Source: Sipunculus nudus
Taxonomy: Eukaryota > Annelida > Sipuncula > Golfingiida > Sipunculidae
Length of the DNA: 64,000 nt
Assembly: GCA_026874595.1 (NCBI GenBank)
Contig: CM049306.1
Span: 92,270,642-92,334,641 of the forward strand
Reading direction: 5' to 3'
A program made the translations under genes and the position numbers. The notes below the pieces were generated by a model. That model was given only the letters and a program-made list of their open reading frames with translations, searched no databases and was not told the origin of the DNA. Below are positions 24,911 through 37,083 of the stretch, in pieces. How positions within the stretch are numbered: position 1 is the first letter of the stretch; every line of letters begins with the position of its first letter.

Positions 24911-26366
24911 ATCCGCAAAAAAAACAAGTTTTTCGAATACTATGTTTTCAGCTGCATGCCGCCGCGGCCGCGTAGGTGTCCGGAGAACTTCTCCGTAACC
25001 GCTGGGCGGAATTTTACGAAACCCAGGATTATGTTCGGGTCACATGTGAACTGCTGCGCCCCGATTTTGTTTTGACCTCTGACCTTTCCTCTGCGCTCTG
25101 CGTCCATTTGTGCGTCTGTTTCCACACATAAACCCACATATCTCGGGAACCGTTTGACCGATCAGGAAAATTTTTTTGCACAAATGTAGCCCTTGGAGAG
25201 CTTTATAACATACACAAAAAATGGTGGCGCCACCTGCAACCATGTTTGCACAGTGTCCATCTGTTCGTCTGCCTTGGGTTAAAATCACTCATATCTCTGC
25301 AGTGACTAGACTAATTCACCTGAAATTCGGCATGCGTAAACATCCTGGATAGCTTTTCTGATTTTATGACAGGTGGCACCACCTACATTCACGTTTACGC
25401 TGCAGACATCCAAGCTCATATCTCGGGAACCGTTTGACCGATCAGGAAAATTTTTTTACACAAATGTAGCCCTTGGAGAGCTTTATAACATACACAAAAA
25501 ATGGTGGCGCCACCTGCAACCATGTTTGCACAGTGTCCATCTGTTCGTCTGCCTTGGGTTAAAATCACTCATATCTCTGCAGTGACTTGACTAATTCACC
25601 TGAAATTCGGCATGCGTATACATCCTGGATAGCTTTTCTGATTTTATGACAGGTGGCGCCACCTACATTCACGTTTACACTGCAGACATCCAAGCTCATA
25701 TCTCGGGAACCGTTTGACCGATTGGGCCAAAATTTTGCATGTGTGTAGATCTCGCATAGCTCTTCATCATATGCAAAACTGGTGGCACCACCTGCAGCCA
25801 TTTTTGCACAGCTCCTGTCTGTTTGTCTGCCATGGGATAAAATCACTCATATCTCGGCAGTGGTTTGACATATCTGCCTAAAATTTTGCAGGTTTATACA
25901 TCCCTGACAGCTCTCTTGATTTTATGACAGGTGGCGCCACCTGCATTCTAGTTTATGCAGCAGACATCCAAGCTCATATCTTGGGAACCGTTTGACCGAT
26001 TGGGCCAAAGTTTTGCATGTGTATAGTTCTCACATAGCTCTTTATCACAAGCAAACCTGGTGGCGTCACATGCAACCATTTTTGCTCAGCGTCCATCTGT
26101 TTGTCTGCCACGGGCTAAAATCACTCATATACATGTAGTGGTTTGACTTATCTGCCTTAAATTTTGCATATGTATACAACTTGGATGGCTTTCTGGATTT
26201 TGTGGTGGGGGGGGGGGGGGGCAACCTACATACACAATTTGGCTGCAGACATCCATGCTAATATGCAACACTCTATTTCCCCTTGCCACTCAATCCAATC
26301 ACATCACCCGTTCCACTCTGATTTAGGCGGATACACGTAGTCGCTTGTCGACTACCCGTATTCTAG
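24911..26366 (+). mobile_element. F3-a: element with GTATCCGCC/GGCGGATAC ends, nested in F1-c
   Basis: It starts ATCCGC after T; the better-preserved copies show a hairpin ATCCGCCAAAAC / GTTTTGCGGAT here. Near the 3' end GGCGGATAC is followed by the perfect hairpin GTAGTCGCTTGTCGACTAC, then CCGTATT and CTAG (ending 26366) before TTT. The core is an array of dimeric ~280-bp units. A perfect DR1 motif TGACCTCTGACCT lies at 25073-25085. The same insertion occurs at the same place in F1-e and F1-h. It is non-coding. Confidence 0.8.
25131..26070 (+). repeat. Dimeric ~280-bp tandem array in F3-a
   Basis: Palindrome GGTGGCGCCACC or a close variant occurs at 25223, 25372, 25503, 25652, 25781, 25930 and 26059, so spacing alternates 149 and about 130 bp. 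The half-units are themselves similar: both run CTCATATCTC, TTGACC-like, AAATT, GCAT/GCAC, TGGATAGCTTT, palindrome. Each dimer therefore descends from one ~140-bp ancestor. Confidence 0.9.
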
Positions 26367-26823
26367 TTTAAAAAAGTTATGGGCCCATTCATAATGGACT
26401 TTGAAAAAAAATCAGGACGATATTTGGTCACTTAAGACCAAAAGTGTTAAAGGTAGGGACTTTTTTTCTGTAATACAACTTTAATTAATCAAAATTTAAT
26501 TGTATACCAAAAATTAGATCAAAATCTGTTGAATTTTTTTAAATATTGGCAAAAATATAAAATTGGTACCTTAAATTTTGCCCAACTTTGGCCACGGCAC
26601 GTTTTTTTCCTGTAAGTACTGTGGATTTAATTTTCACAGCATGTACACGTAAGGATTTAATCTGTTAAAATCTGAAATTTGAAAATAAAAGCTGCAAAAT
26701 TAGGCTAGTTATTGAATTTTTTAGAGGCTCTTGTTGTATTCCCTTATATTGTCAAGCAGTCCACTTTGATGACTGTATGTCATTCAGTGCACATCTCTAT
26801 GCTCCCCAGGCTGTTGGCATAAT

Positions 26824-27345
26824 TTTAGATGTCCCCAAAATCTCCTACCAAACCGAAAATTAGATCATTAGGACTTTGTTCCTTCGAGATATTAAGGAAA
26901 AACCTCCGTTTTCCATAAAAAAAAGCCATTGTTACACTTCAAGGCTGCCTAATATCAAAACCACTGATCTGTTTTTGATCATATTTAGTATTCACATTCT
27001 TTCATACATTTTCTATAAACATACCAAAAATAAGGTCAGTATTGGGTATTATTTTGAAGTTAAGGGCCAAAATATAATGCAATTTTTTAAAAAAATCAGG
27101 AAATTTATTTACTCATCTTACATGAGAATTGCTGAACCAAGAGACTTTTTTCAGGAATATAACTTTATTTAATCAAGATTCAATTGTTTACCCAAAATTA
27201 GATATGAATTTTGCAAATTTTTCAAGTTATTTGCATAAATAAAAAATCAATACCTTAAATTTTGTCCAACTTTGGCACTGTTGATTTGATTTTCACAGCA
27301 TATATACATAAGGATTTAATCTTTTAAAATCTGAAATTTCAAGGA
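26824..27345 (+). repeat. Second backbone unit of F1-c, without the F3 insertion
   Basis: It is homologous to 24686-24910 plus 26367-26700 (ATGTCCCCAAAATCTCCTAC, TTAAGGAAAAACCTC, GACTGCC/GGCTGCC TAATATCAAAACC, GGTCAGTATTG, then directly AAGTTAAGGGCC). It shows the empty F3 target at about 27050. Confidence 0.75.
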
Positions 27346-29139
27346 AATTGATTGGAAAGAATAGCTTTTATTCACGTTTTCATACACCATGTCAAGTGTT
27401 GTTTACATCTAGCCCACCTAGTAGTACAGCCTTCACTTGCATTATGTAACACACCCCAGGCAGCTTGCCTTGGCTAAGCTTGGCCACTACCAGCAGGCTT
27501 CCCCTCTGCCCTGCACTCCCCCCCCCCCAGGTGGTGCATAAACTAGATGAATGTTATTATTTTCTGTATTTGATTCATTCTAGGCTATGCTACATTTTAG
27601 ATTTTGTATTGTACCACCAGGGTTACAATGATTAAAGTGTACATTTAATTGTGTCCACAAAGTGGTGTATTGCTATGAAAGTGTGGATGTTCATGAGATA
27701 AGTAATTCCTTACTTCAGAAGAGTAAAAACTTCACCAGGTGTGAAATTGACTATTAATTCCAGTAATAAATTAAAACTGGGATAGTAATTAGCACAATGA
27801 TATTGTTTGTCCCTCATTCAACCAACAGTGTGTATACTTTATTTGAAAAGATGTTTTATTTTATCAAATTTACTGAATTTTTTATTTTATTTTGGTGAAT
27901 AAAATTAAGCATGTACTGAAAACTCCAGTGTGCAAAACTTTTTAATAGTGATTCAAGGAATATTCTTGTAGATGCCATGTTGTGGCATTTTTTTCTTTTA
28001 AATTCAGTTTAAACATTTATGATTTAAAAATAACAAAATATATGTGTATGCATAATATGACCCAATATGAGCTACACTCTGGATATATCATGATTGCAAC
28101 TTTTGCAACAATTCTAATATTTTAACTTATATTTTCAGTTTTTTTATTAAAAATTTATAAAACCTGTAGATAAAAAAAATGATTCAGATAAAAACTTCTT
28201 AATGGAAAAAGTGGATATGCTTAAAAAAATAGGCTTATATATAAACTTAAATGCATTATTCCCTTGAAAGTGAAATAAAGGTATTAGTCCATTCTGTCAA
28301 CTTGCCTGTCCATCTGTAAATTTTCATATGCATCACAGTATCTCAAAACTTTACTGTTTTTCTTCATGAAAGTCATGTCAGAGTATTAGTTTGCAATCTT
28401 ATATTTAGACATTTACTATAACCAAGTAGGAGGGCCCCTTTCCTCTTAGCTTTTCATATTCTTATATAAATGAAAAACATTACAATAGAATATTTCTACA
28501 TCCACCTTCGTGCTGCCCTCACTTTTCCCTTCTCCGAACCCCATCCCAAAGTCAGCCTCAGTAAGCAAGAACAAGATGATCAGATATATTCATACTTTAA
28601 TATTTTGTATAACTATTCATCCATAGGTACCTATGTACATGCCAGAAATTATGTCAATATTGTGTAATATGTAGACATAGTGGGCATCACAATAATGTAC
28701 CTTGTCAAGACTAAAGAGATATTGTGTCATACAGTCACAAATTCATAAATCACTTCATCAGCATAGTTAATCATAACTTCATATCTGTCAAATTGAAAGC
28801 TTGCAGACTACCATACACTTTAGATCCTTCAACAAATAGCCTTATCATCATTCTACTACTGCTTATTACTGCTGTCATTGCATTCATATTTGCTCAAATA
28901 TATCACAATTTTCAACCCCTCCTAAATAAATAAAAATAAACCACTATATTTGACTCTATTAATCCATCAGTCAGGTAATTTCATTTATCATTTACTCACA
29001 TATTACATTACATTCCTTTATAATAGCCCAACATGTCCATGATATTCATAAGCTTTCTTGACTAGATATAGTATCACAGTGGAGAAACATTTATAGTCCA
29101 ATCACGATCAGCTGAGCGCCGTGACCCATGGGTCCCTTG

Positions 29140-31013
29140 TTTTAACACAGCATAATAAATAAAATAAATAATAATAACCAGGGTGTTCAGCAATTAAAAC
29201 AATATGAACAGTGCACACACAGCTGTGTTGTATGAATGAGCTGGTCAGGCTTGATGCTAGGGGGCACTAGTTTTTCTCATATAGTTTTCAGGCAGACAGT
29301 CATTTACTACCTCCACACATGAGAGTATCAGTGTTAGTGATATCCCATATTGTCTACTGAATGTGGACAAAGGTGACCATTCAATAAATATATGCCCTCT
29401 GGGTTTATATACATGGGGCAAGGAATAATCCTTAAGTCATAACTGGTCTTAGAGCTTCTCTCAAGATTGCAGTATTTTTCCTTTGGGGCCCTGTCAGGGA
29501 TTCCCTTACAGCTATGAAGTTCAATGCCTTAACCACTAGACTACAACATATCCCAGAAATCTCTCACCCAAAATATTGCTATACAGGTAATACCAATGAT
29601 TGTAAACCATATTTCCAGCCAGTTGGTGCTATTTTTCTGCTGTACATCTTTTATAAGCTCTCACCTGTAACTGTAATCCCCATGTGGAATTTGTGTGGGA
29701 TTGGATTTCGGTCACATGGCTCTAATATCCTTTGTTTCAAGGATTTCAAGCCAGACGACTGCTGATCAGGGAAATAATATACCTTCTGTTTGGTAAATGG
29801 ATTCTGCCCTTGATGGTTTTTCATGATTCTATTTATAACAGACTGCTGCGTTTCTCAGGGGGCCACAAAAAATATGAATGAAAAAAAAACATTGATTACA
29901 GATAGGTCCCTTGCAGATTTGCACAACACCTTCTACTCATCAAGTAGCACAGTTAAAACTCAGGAGTGTCATTGGTTGAAAACCCAGAGCTGTATTCCGT
30001 AGAATATGGTTTGAAAAAATTTTTAAAATTTAGCTTCTTAATCTTGACTAAATTTAAAAATGAAAAAGCAGCGTCCTGGTTACACATGCCCTTACCAAAG
30101 ATATGATGTACATGTACATAAACCTGTATGGTTTTCCTACTGTCTGCCTAATTCAAAAACCGCTGGCTGATCTGGTGTTTGCTTCTTTCGGAGTATTTTA
30201 GGGACTTCTTCATACACACTAGGTATGCTAACATACATGAAATATTGTGATTCTCTTTAAAATATTATAGTTTCTGCCAATCCTTTATTCTTGAACTGAT
30301 GGCTTACTCTTGTATAAAAATGGAAATAATCTTGTGATCGGTGGTGCAAAATATAATCACAGCACGCATGCCACTTGGTACGCTCTGAACACAGCGCGTG
30401 ACCTCCCGGCCCAGTGACCTTCCACGCACACGCTGTGAGAAATAGCAGGAGTTTTAAGGTTTGGCAACACCCAGTCAGTTTGCGCTGGATAAAGTAAAAT
30501 CTGATTGGCTCTGCGTTTAAACTAATCTGCAGAACTGGTAGAAGAAATCTCATTGGCTTAGTGGGCATGTAAACAAACATAGCTATGTGGGGAAAGCTCA
30601 TGCGGCACGCAATCCAGGAAACAGCAGAGAGTGGGGGATAACTGACCTCAGGCAAGTCAGTATAGAGACTTGTGTTGAAAGCTGACGATTGCATTGTGTG
30701 TATTCCAATGGGGGTGAAAAAGTCTGTGCTACCAAGCGCTTTTCACAGCAGTGTAAAGTGACCGGTACCTCGAACAACATCCTTTTGTGTTGGTAATACC
30801 TGCATTGAGTTTGGTTTAATATAACGCAGGGGGAATTCTGCAGACACAGCGAAGCCTGGTGGCAAAACCTGACCGGCAACCGCGGTTTAATTCAGCGGTT
30901 AGTGTAGCGAATAGTTGAGCATAGCATAGCCGCTGCTAATGGAGAAAAGCCACTTTGGGGCCAACCGTATAACTTCGTAAATCAAGATTTACACAAGCCT
31001 CCAACTGGTTTTT
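29140..31013. other. Intronic DNA; possible SINE remnant and a CpG-richer block
   Basis: Reading the minus strand from about 29553 down to 29470 gives GTAGTCTAGTGGTTAAGGC, an A-box-like word, then GGGAATCCC; this may be a tRNA-derived SINE relic. Bases 30340-30930 are less AT-rich and contain several CpG sites and ATTGGCT (CCAAT-type) boxes at about 30507 and 30552. Two minus-strand open frames there (30257-30694, 30598-30879) show no known domain. Confidence 0.4.
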
Positions 31014-31331
31014 ATCTCAGCTGACTACATCTCTGAGCTATAGTCGTGGTCCATTGTCAGTCGTCCATCCGTCTGCTGAACCTAGGAGCCTGTAACTAAA
31101 AACCTTGGAAGGTCCATAAAAAATCTCCTTGGATACCTGAAATTAGGTCACTGTGACCCATATCCTCCGAGCTAAGGAGCTTGTAAGTACCCCCCAGAAT
31201 AATAGAAAATTTGATACAAAACCTCCAATAACTTGATAATTGATGCATGGATTGTCATGAAACGTGCCTTGAACATTGACCATGACTAGTTTTTTAAGTT
31301 CCTGAAAAGAGGTGGTGCCACCTGTATTTTT

Positions 31332-32867
31332 AGCACACCTGTGAACCTATTTGATGGTGTGGCGTCTGGCATCTGGCATCCATCAGCCGTCGTCTGGCGT
31401 CCGTTGTCTGTACATTAACCAATACTATCTTGAAAATGGCAAGAGTTAGCATAACGAAATTTTATGCAAAAAATTGGTCATCTAAAAAATTTAGCTTATT
31501 TTTTGGCTAACTGCATTTTCTTAGATTTTATAGGGAAAAAGCTAAAAAAGCTTTAAAAATCTTCTCTGACAAAACTGTTCAGCCGAATTGTCCAGTATTT
31601 CACAGAATTGATTCCTAGAACAATCTTTCTCAAATTTGTTCGAATGGTTTATGTTTGGTGATTTTTGGCTGAGTTACAGGAAGTTGAACTTAGTCATCTG
31701 TCCAAAAAAGCATACTAAAATTACAATCTCAGAAATGGCTGGAGCTATCATCACCAAATTAATTGCCAATTTTCGTCAAATGAGTGATATCTGAAATTGA
31801 GGTATTGGTGGCGCTACCTGCATTGGCCTTTTTTGTACGGGGGTCATCATTGCCCATATCATACTGACGGCTACAGTTCAGCCAAGCACAAGGCATGTGA
31901 TCACCTCGTGGGTGACATGAACACCTCATGGGCACCATGTGATCACCCCATGGGTGTCATGCCCTGCAGGGCTGAATGTGGAGCCAATCTGTATCAGATT
32001 AGGCAACAGGGCAAGAGTTCACTCAGTGCAGCCAGGTATAGGTCTGGAGATCACTCGTTGCAGTAGCTGCATCCTATTTATAGCGTTGGCAGACTGCCCA
32101 CTGCATCAGATTTGGCACCAAAGTTCAGCTTGGATCTATTTATAGCTTTGGCAGACTGCCAACTGTGTCACAATATGCAACAGGTCAAGAGTTCACTCAG
32201 TGCAACCAGGTACAGGTCAAAAGTACACTCAGTCGAGCCAGGTGCAGGTCATGAGTTCACTCAGTGCTAGCAATTAGTCACAGTTCACTAGGGGCAACTG
32301 CCTTTCTCACCTAAGCCTGGTCAGCCTTATGCATCAGACTCAAGGTAAGTTTGATGTATTGGCCTGATATTATGACCTGTCTGTGTGTTTTTGATGGCTT
32401 TCTCGTTCACAAGACAGTTGTCGCCACCGACAATGACTTGCACAGTGTATGTTCCTGCTTATTTCTACAGAGGAATTCGATATTTCAGCCTGATATTGGG
32501 CATATTTATAAATATCGAATAGCTTTGATGTATACAAGACTGGTGGTGCCACCTACAATGTTTTTTGCACAGTTTGTGTCCCTGCTTATTTCTCAAAAAG
32601 GGTTTGATATATCAGTCTTAAATTGGGCATATGTATATATCTCTGATAGCTTCGTTGTATACAAGACTGGTGGTGCCAGCTACAATCATTTTTGTGTTGT
32701 GTGCACTCAAGCCAGAATTTCAGCAGTGATGTTTGTGTAATTGTTTCTTATTCAAAATGTTTAGTTCTTGCATTGTTCATATACATGAAGTATATATGTC
32801 CAGCATTGAAGCATTATACCTGGTGTATTTCAGAATGCACAGGCTCGCATTAGGCCTGTAGGCCTTG
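31332..32867 (+). mobile_element. F2-b: F2-family element nested in F1-d
   Basis: It starts AGCACACCTGTGAACC directly after the T-run that follows GGTGGTGCCACC (31311-31322). GCATCCATCAGCCGTCGTC and GCGTCCGTTGTC follow. It shares with F2-a the GGAGCTATCATCACCAAATT and GAAATTGAGGTATTGGTGG blocks. The 3' end is GCACAGGCTCGCATTAGG, then the hairpin GGCCTGTAGGCC, then CTTG (ending 32867) before TT. GGTGGCGCTACC is at 31807-31818. It is non-coding. Confidence 0.75.
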
Positions 32868-33129
32868 TTCTATTATTTTTACTATAAAATGACAACAATC
32901 ATGTCAGTTTCTCAGCTGTGATTCCATCTAGGTTCCCAAAACCTGGTGTGGTTATTGATCACAAGTGGATGCCCTATAGTAATCACCATGTCTGTCTGTC
33001 TGTTCGTCTTTCTGTCTGTCTGTCCATCCATTTATCCACACAAATTTGTTTCCAGATGATAACTCCAGGTTGGATTGACATATGGATTTCAAACAAAACT
33101 TACAAACGGTCAACCACTTAAGAAAGAAC

Positions 33130-33770
33130 CTGTGCGATTTTTGGGTCATGAGGTCAAAGGTCAGGGTCACAAGACTTACTTATTATTAAACATTATGGCT
33201 GCATTTAAAGCCAAGCTTTTCATCCCAAACTTTCCATCATGCACATTTAGCTGACTTGGCAGTATGGGCAGAACATAAATGAATTTGGGGTCACAAGGTC
33301 AAAGGTCAAGGTCACAGGGGCCATCTGTTCACAAGTTAGTTTCCAGATGATAAATCCAATTTAGTTTGACAAATTGGTTTCAAACTGAACATATATATTA
33401 ACTAAAGTAAGAACCCTGTCGATTTAGGTGACCAAAGGTCATAGGTCAGGGTCACAGGACCCATTTCTTTAAAAGGAATGTGTATGCATTTCAAGCCAAA
33501 CTTTTCATCACAAACCTTCCATCTTCAAGATATTACTCATCTGCCAATAGGAGAAGATTCTTTTGAATTTTGGGTCATAGGGTCAAAGGTCAAGGTCAAA
33601 GGGCCCATTCACAAATTATTTTATGGATGATAATTCTGCATGGGCTAGAGTCGCTAGACAGATAGGCTTCAAACTTGATCTATTAATGACCCACCACCTA
33701 AGTAAGAAAAAGTTTGATTAGGGTCTAGAGTCTAGGGTCTAGAGGTCAAAGGTGAAGGTCACAGGACCGT
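33130..33770 (+). repeat. ~140-bp tandem units with AGGTCA-type direct repeats, core of F1-d
   Basis: Five units carry AGGTCAAAGGTCA at 33151, the same plus TCAAGGTCA at 33296, AGGTCATAGGTCA at 33436, GGGTCAAAGGTCA at 33580 and AGGTCAAAGGTGA at 33743. AGGTCA-N-AGGTCA is the consensus DR1 response element of RXR/HNF4-type nuclear receptors, and TCAAGGTCA is the ERR/NR5A monomer site. Whether any receptor binds is unknown. Confidence 0.85.
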
Positions 33771-33842
33771 CATTCTGAAAAATTTCTTCAAAATATCCTT
33801 ATAGACAAATACAGATGAGCATTGAGACTCCTGGGTCCCTAG

Positions 33843-36800
33843 TTTATTAAAAACCTATTTTCACACTTCAGGACTGCCTAATATCAAAACCACTCTTCTG
33901 TTTTTCCTCATATTTACCATAAATATTCTTCTATATAGTTCCTATGTACATGCCAGAAATTAGGTCTGTATTATATAATTGTATCCGCCAAAACAGAGTT
34001 TTGCGGATACTATGTTTTCAGCTGCACGCCACCGCGGCGGCCGCGTAGGTGTCCGGAGAACTCCTCTGTAACCGCTGGGCGGAATTTTCCGAAATCCGGG
34101 ATTATGTTCGGGTCACATGTGAACTGCTGCGCCCCGATTTTGTTTTGACCTCTGACCTTTCCTCTGCGCTCTGCGTCTGTTTGTGCGTCTGTTTCCACAC
34201 ATAAACCCACATATCTCGGGAACCGTTTGACCGATCAGGAAAATTTTTTTGCACAAATGTAGCCCTCAGAGAGCTTTATAACATACACCAAAAATGGTGG
34301 CGCCACCTGCAACCATGTTTGCACAGTGTCCATCTGTTCGTCTGCCTTGTGTTAAAATCACTCATATCTCTGCAGTGACTTGACTAATTCACCTGAAATT
34401 CGGCATGCGTAAACATCCTGGATAGCTTTTCTGATTTTATGACAGGTGGCGCCACCTACATTCACGTTTACACTGCAGACATCCAAGCTCATATCTCGGG
34501 AACCGTTTGACCGATCAGGAAAATTCTTTTGCACAAATGTAGCCCTTGGAGAGCTTTATAACATACACCAAAAATGGTGGCGCCACCTGCAACCATGTTT
34601 GCACAGTGTCCATCTGTTTGTCTGCCTTGGGTTAAAATCACTCATATCTCTGCAGTGACTTGACTAATTCACCTGAAATTTGGCATGCGTATACATCCTG
34701 GATAGCTTTTCTGATTTTTTGACAGTTGGCGCCACCTACGTTCACGTTTACGCTGCAGACATCCAAGCTCATATCTCAGGAACCATTTGACCGATCAGGA
34801 AAATTTTTTTGCACAAATGTAGCCCTTGGAGAGCTTTATAACATACACAAAAAATGGTGGCGCCACCTGCAACCATGTTTGCACAGTGTTCATCTGTTCG
34901 TCTGCCTTGGGTTAAAATCACTCATATCTCTGCAGTGGTTTGACTAATTCACCTGAAATTCCGCATGCTTATACATCCTGGATAGCTTTTCTGATTTTAT
35001 GACAGGTGGCACCACCTACAATCAAGTTTACGCTGCAGACATTCAAGCTCATATCTAGGTAACCGTTTGACCGATTGGGCCAAAATTTTGCATGTGTATA
35101 AATCTCATATAGCTCTTTATCATAAGCAAAACTGGTGGCGCCACCTGCAGCCATGTTTGCACAGCTCCAGTCTGTTTGTCTGCCATGGGATAAAATCACT
35201 CATATCTCGGCAGTGGTTTGACATATCTGCCTAAAATTTTGCAAGTTTATACATCCCCGACAGCTCTCTTGATTTTATGACAGGTGGCGCCACCTGCATT
35301 CTAGTTTATGCAGCAGATATCCAAGCTCATATCTTGGGAACCGTTTGACCGATTGGGCCAAAGTTTTGCATGTGTATAGTTCTCATAAAGCTCTTTATCA
35401 TACGCTAAACTGGTGGCGCCACCTGCAACCCTTTTTTGCACAGTGTCCATCTGTTTGTCTGCCAAGGGCAAAAATCACTCATATACAATATAGTGGTTTG
35501 ACTTATCTGCCTTTAAATTTTGCATATGTATACAACTTGGACGGCTTTCTGGATTTTTTGGTAGGTAGCGCAACCTACATACACAATTTGGCTGCAGACA
35601 TCCATGCTAATATGCAACACTTCACCCGTTCCACTCTGATTTAGGCGGATACAAGTAGTCGCTTGTCGACTACCCGTATTCTAGTTTAAAAAAGTGATGG
35701 GCCCAAACATATTGCACCCTGTAAAAATATTAGGTAAAAAATATTTGGTCACTTAACACAAAAAAATGTTAAAGCTAGGGACTTTTTTTCAATAATATAA
35801 CTTTAATTAATCAAAATTTAATTGAAATCCAAAAATTAGATCAAAATCTTTTAGTTTTTTAAATATTAGTAAAAATATAAAATTGGTATCTTAAATTTGC
35901 CTTAACTTGACCATGGCACGTTTTTTTTTCTCGTAAGTATTTTTTATTTATTTTTCACAGGTGGGATACATGTGGATTTAATCTGTTGAATTCTGAAATT
36001 TGAAAGTAGAAGCTTAAAAATTATTCTAATTATTGAAGTTTTCAGATGCTCTAATGTATTTGCATTTTGTATATCCAAGACCCCACTCTTTCTCACTACA
36101 GCCTTACCTAGGTAACCCTATTAGTGATGCAGCACTGGCAGAACACCCCTGCTGTAATAAACATACACTTATTCTCATGGGCCCTACCCTAACACCACCA
36201 CCATCACCAATTATATTGCAATACATGGTTTGTTATTGTCAACTGTATTTCTTAAAATGTAAAGCTGTTTTTGATCCAATGTGCAAAACTTTTCTTGAAA
36301 TATTAATTCAAGAAGTAATCCAAGATGCCACATTGTTCTGATGTAGCATTTTAAAGAAATTATTTCCTTTTAAATAATTAAACAAAATATAATTTAAGCC
36401 ATCAGTAGGGAAAATTTGATAATATATGAAACAAATCCTTGATAAATAAAGGTGCAGTTTAAAATTGTGAATTGTGGAGTGTTATATAATATTTTTATAT
36501 ATTTATTGCTTTGCAAATTAAAAAAAATATATTTTATTAAAAAAAAATATATATATATGTGTGCATAATGTGAAGTAACCTGACTAAATTAAGTATAAAT
36601 GTTGATGCAATTTAGATTTGTGTATCAATTTAAATATTCAGATGTTTATGATATTCTGTTATGTATAGTAAAATTTATAAACTTAAAAAAAATGACTTAA
36701 CAAAAGAAAAGTACGATCTAATGCAAATACTTGTTCATTATTTTCCTGTCTCAGTAGAATGGAAATTAAAGTTTTTTGCTTTGTTTTCCATCTCTCTGCC

Positions 36801-37080
36801 TGTTTTTGAATATTTAAAAATAATTTCATTTAAATTAAATTTTATCCTTTACGTATATGCAGAGGTGCTGTAACTCCCACCAGTCCCTGTAAGCACCATT
36901 GAATTTAATTCCGTATTCTGTATTTATATCCAAAGGTGTTGTAACTCTCTCCCCCCCCCCAGTCATTGAGCCCTAGTTCCTGAGCAGTGAGGATAGTATT
37001 TTATTGCAACTTCAAAAAATCTATTGTGATGCAGGTATAACTGTCACAATCGGCTGAGTGCAGTGACCCATCAGTCCCTT
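33843..37080 (+). mobile_element. F1-e: 5'-truncated F1-family element with nested F3-b
   Basis: It begins inside the F1-c/h type backbone (TTTATTAAAAACCTATTTT, CACTTCAGGACTGCC), exactly at the CTAG end of F1-d. It contains F3-b at the same internal site as in F1-c. The 3' end is CGGCTGAGTGCAGTGACCCA then TCAGTCCCTT at about 37080, where F5 begins. The usual terminal G is replaced, probably at the F5 junction. The 5' portion is missing. Confidence 0.7.
33983..35684 (+). mobile_element. F3-b: element nested in F1-e
   Basis: The 5' hairpin is well preserved: GTATCCGCCAAAAC ... GTTTTGCGGATAC. DR1 motif TGACCTCTGACCT is at 34146-34158. The 3' end has GGCGGATAC, GTAGTCGCTTGTCGACTAC and CTAG (35681-35684) before TTT. 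Palindromes of the dimeric array are at 34296, 34445, 34576, 34725 (variant), 34856, 35005 (variant), 35134, 35283, 35412 and 35562 (variant), alternating 149 and about 130 bp. Confidence 0.8.
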
Positions 37081-37083
37081 TTT

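Larger units (their letters stand above)
24519..29139 (+). mobile_element. F1-c: long F1-family element (4.6 kb) with nested F3-a
   Basis: The 5' end AGCTCAGCTGACTATAAGTC follows TTTTT and can form a hairpin with CTGAGCTA. A long GTCC/GTCTGTCC microsatellite follows at 24566-24632. The core is a ~550-bp unit (ATGTCCCCAAAATCTCCTAC ... AGTTATGGGCCC ... CTTAAATTTTGCCCAACTTT) present twice. The first copy (24686-26700) holds F3-a, and the second (26824-27345) is uninterrupted. The 3' end is CAGCTGAGCG, the palindrome GACCCATGGGTC, then CCTTG (ending 29139) before TTTT. It is non-coding. Confidence 0.8.
31014..33842 (+). mobile_element. F1-d: F1-family element with nested F2-b and a DR1-rich core
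   Basis: It starts ATCTCAGCTGACTACATCTC after TTTTT, with CTGAGCTA completing the hairpin and GTCGTCCATCCGTCTG following. One ~335-bp unit of the F1-b type follows (to 31331), then F2-b, then an array with GGTCAAAGGTCAAGGTCAC units. The 3' end is AGATGAGCATTGAGACTCCT, GGGTCCCTAG (ending 33842), before TTT. The terminal motifs are more diverged than in F1-b or F1-c. Confidence 0.7.

Noticed and set aside
29470-29553. Possible tRNA gene on the minus strand (GTAGTCTAGTGGTTAAGGC)
   Set aside because: An A-box-like word is present, but no good B box at the right distance and no cloverleaf could be drawn; at most a SINE relic.
30257-30879. Two overlapping minus-strand open frames of 145 and 93 residues
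   Set aside because: Low local stop density reflects the CpG-richer composition. No recognisable domain, no splice signals of note, and the residue composition is not protein-like.
25040-35199. Many 60-100 residue open frames with phrases such as CRWRHHFCVCYK or GGATF
   Set aside because: They are translations of the F3 tandem units around the GGTGGCGCCACC palindrome; the same peptides recur in every unit on both strands.
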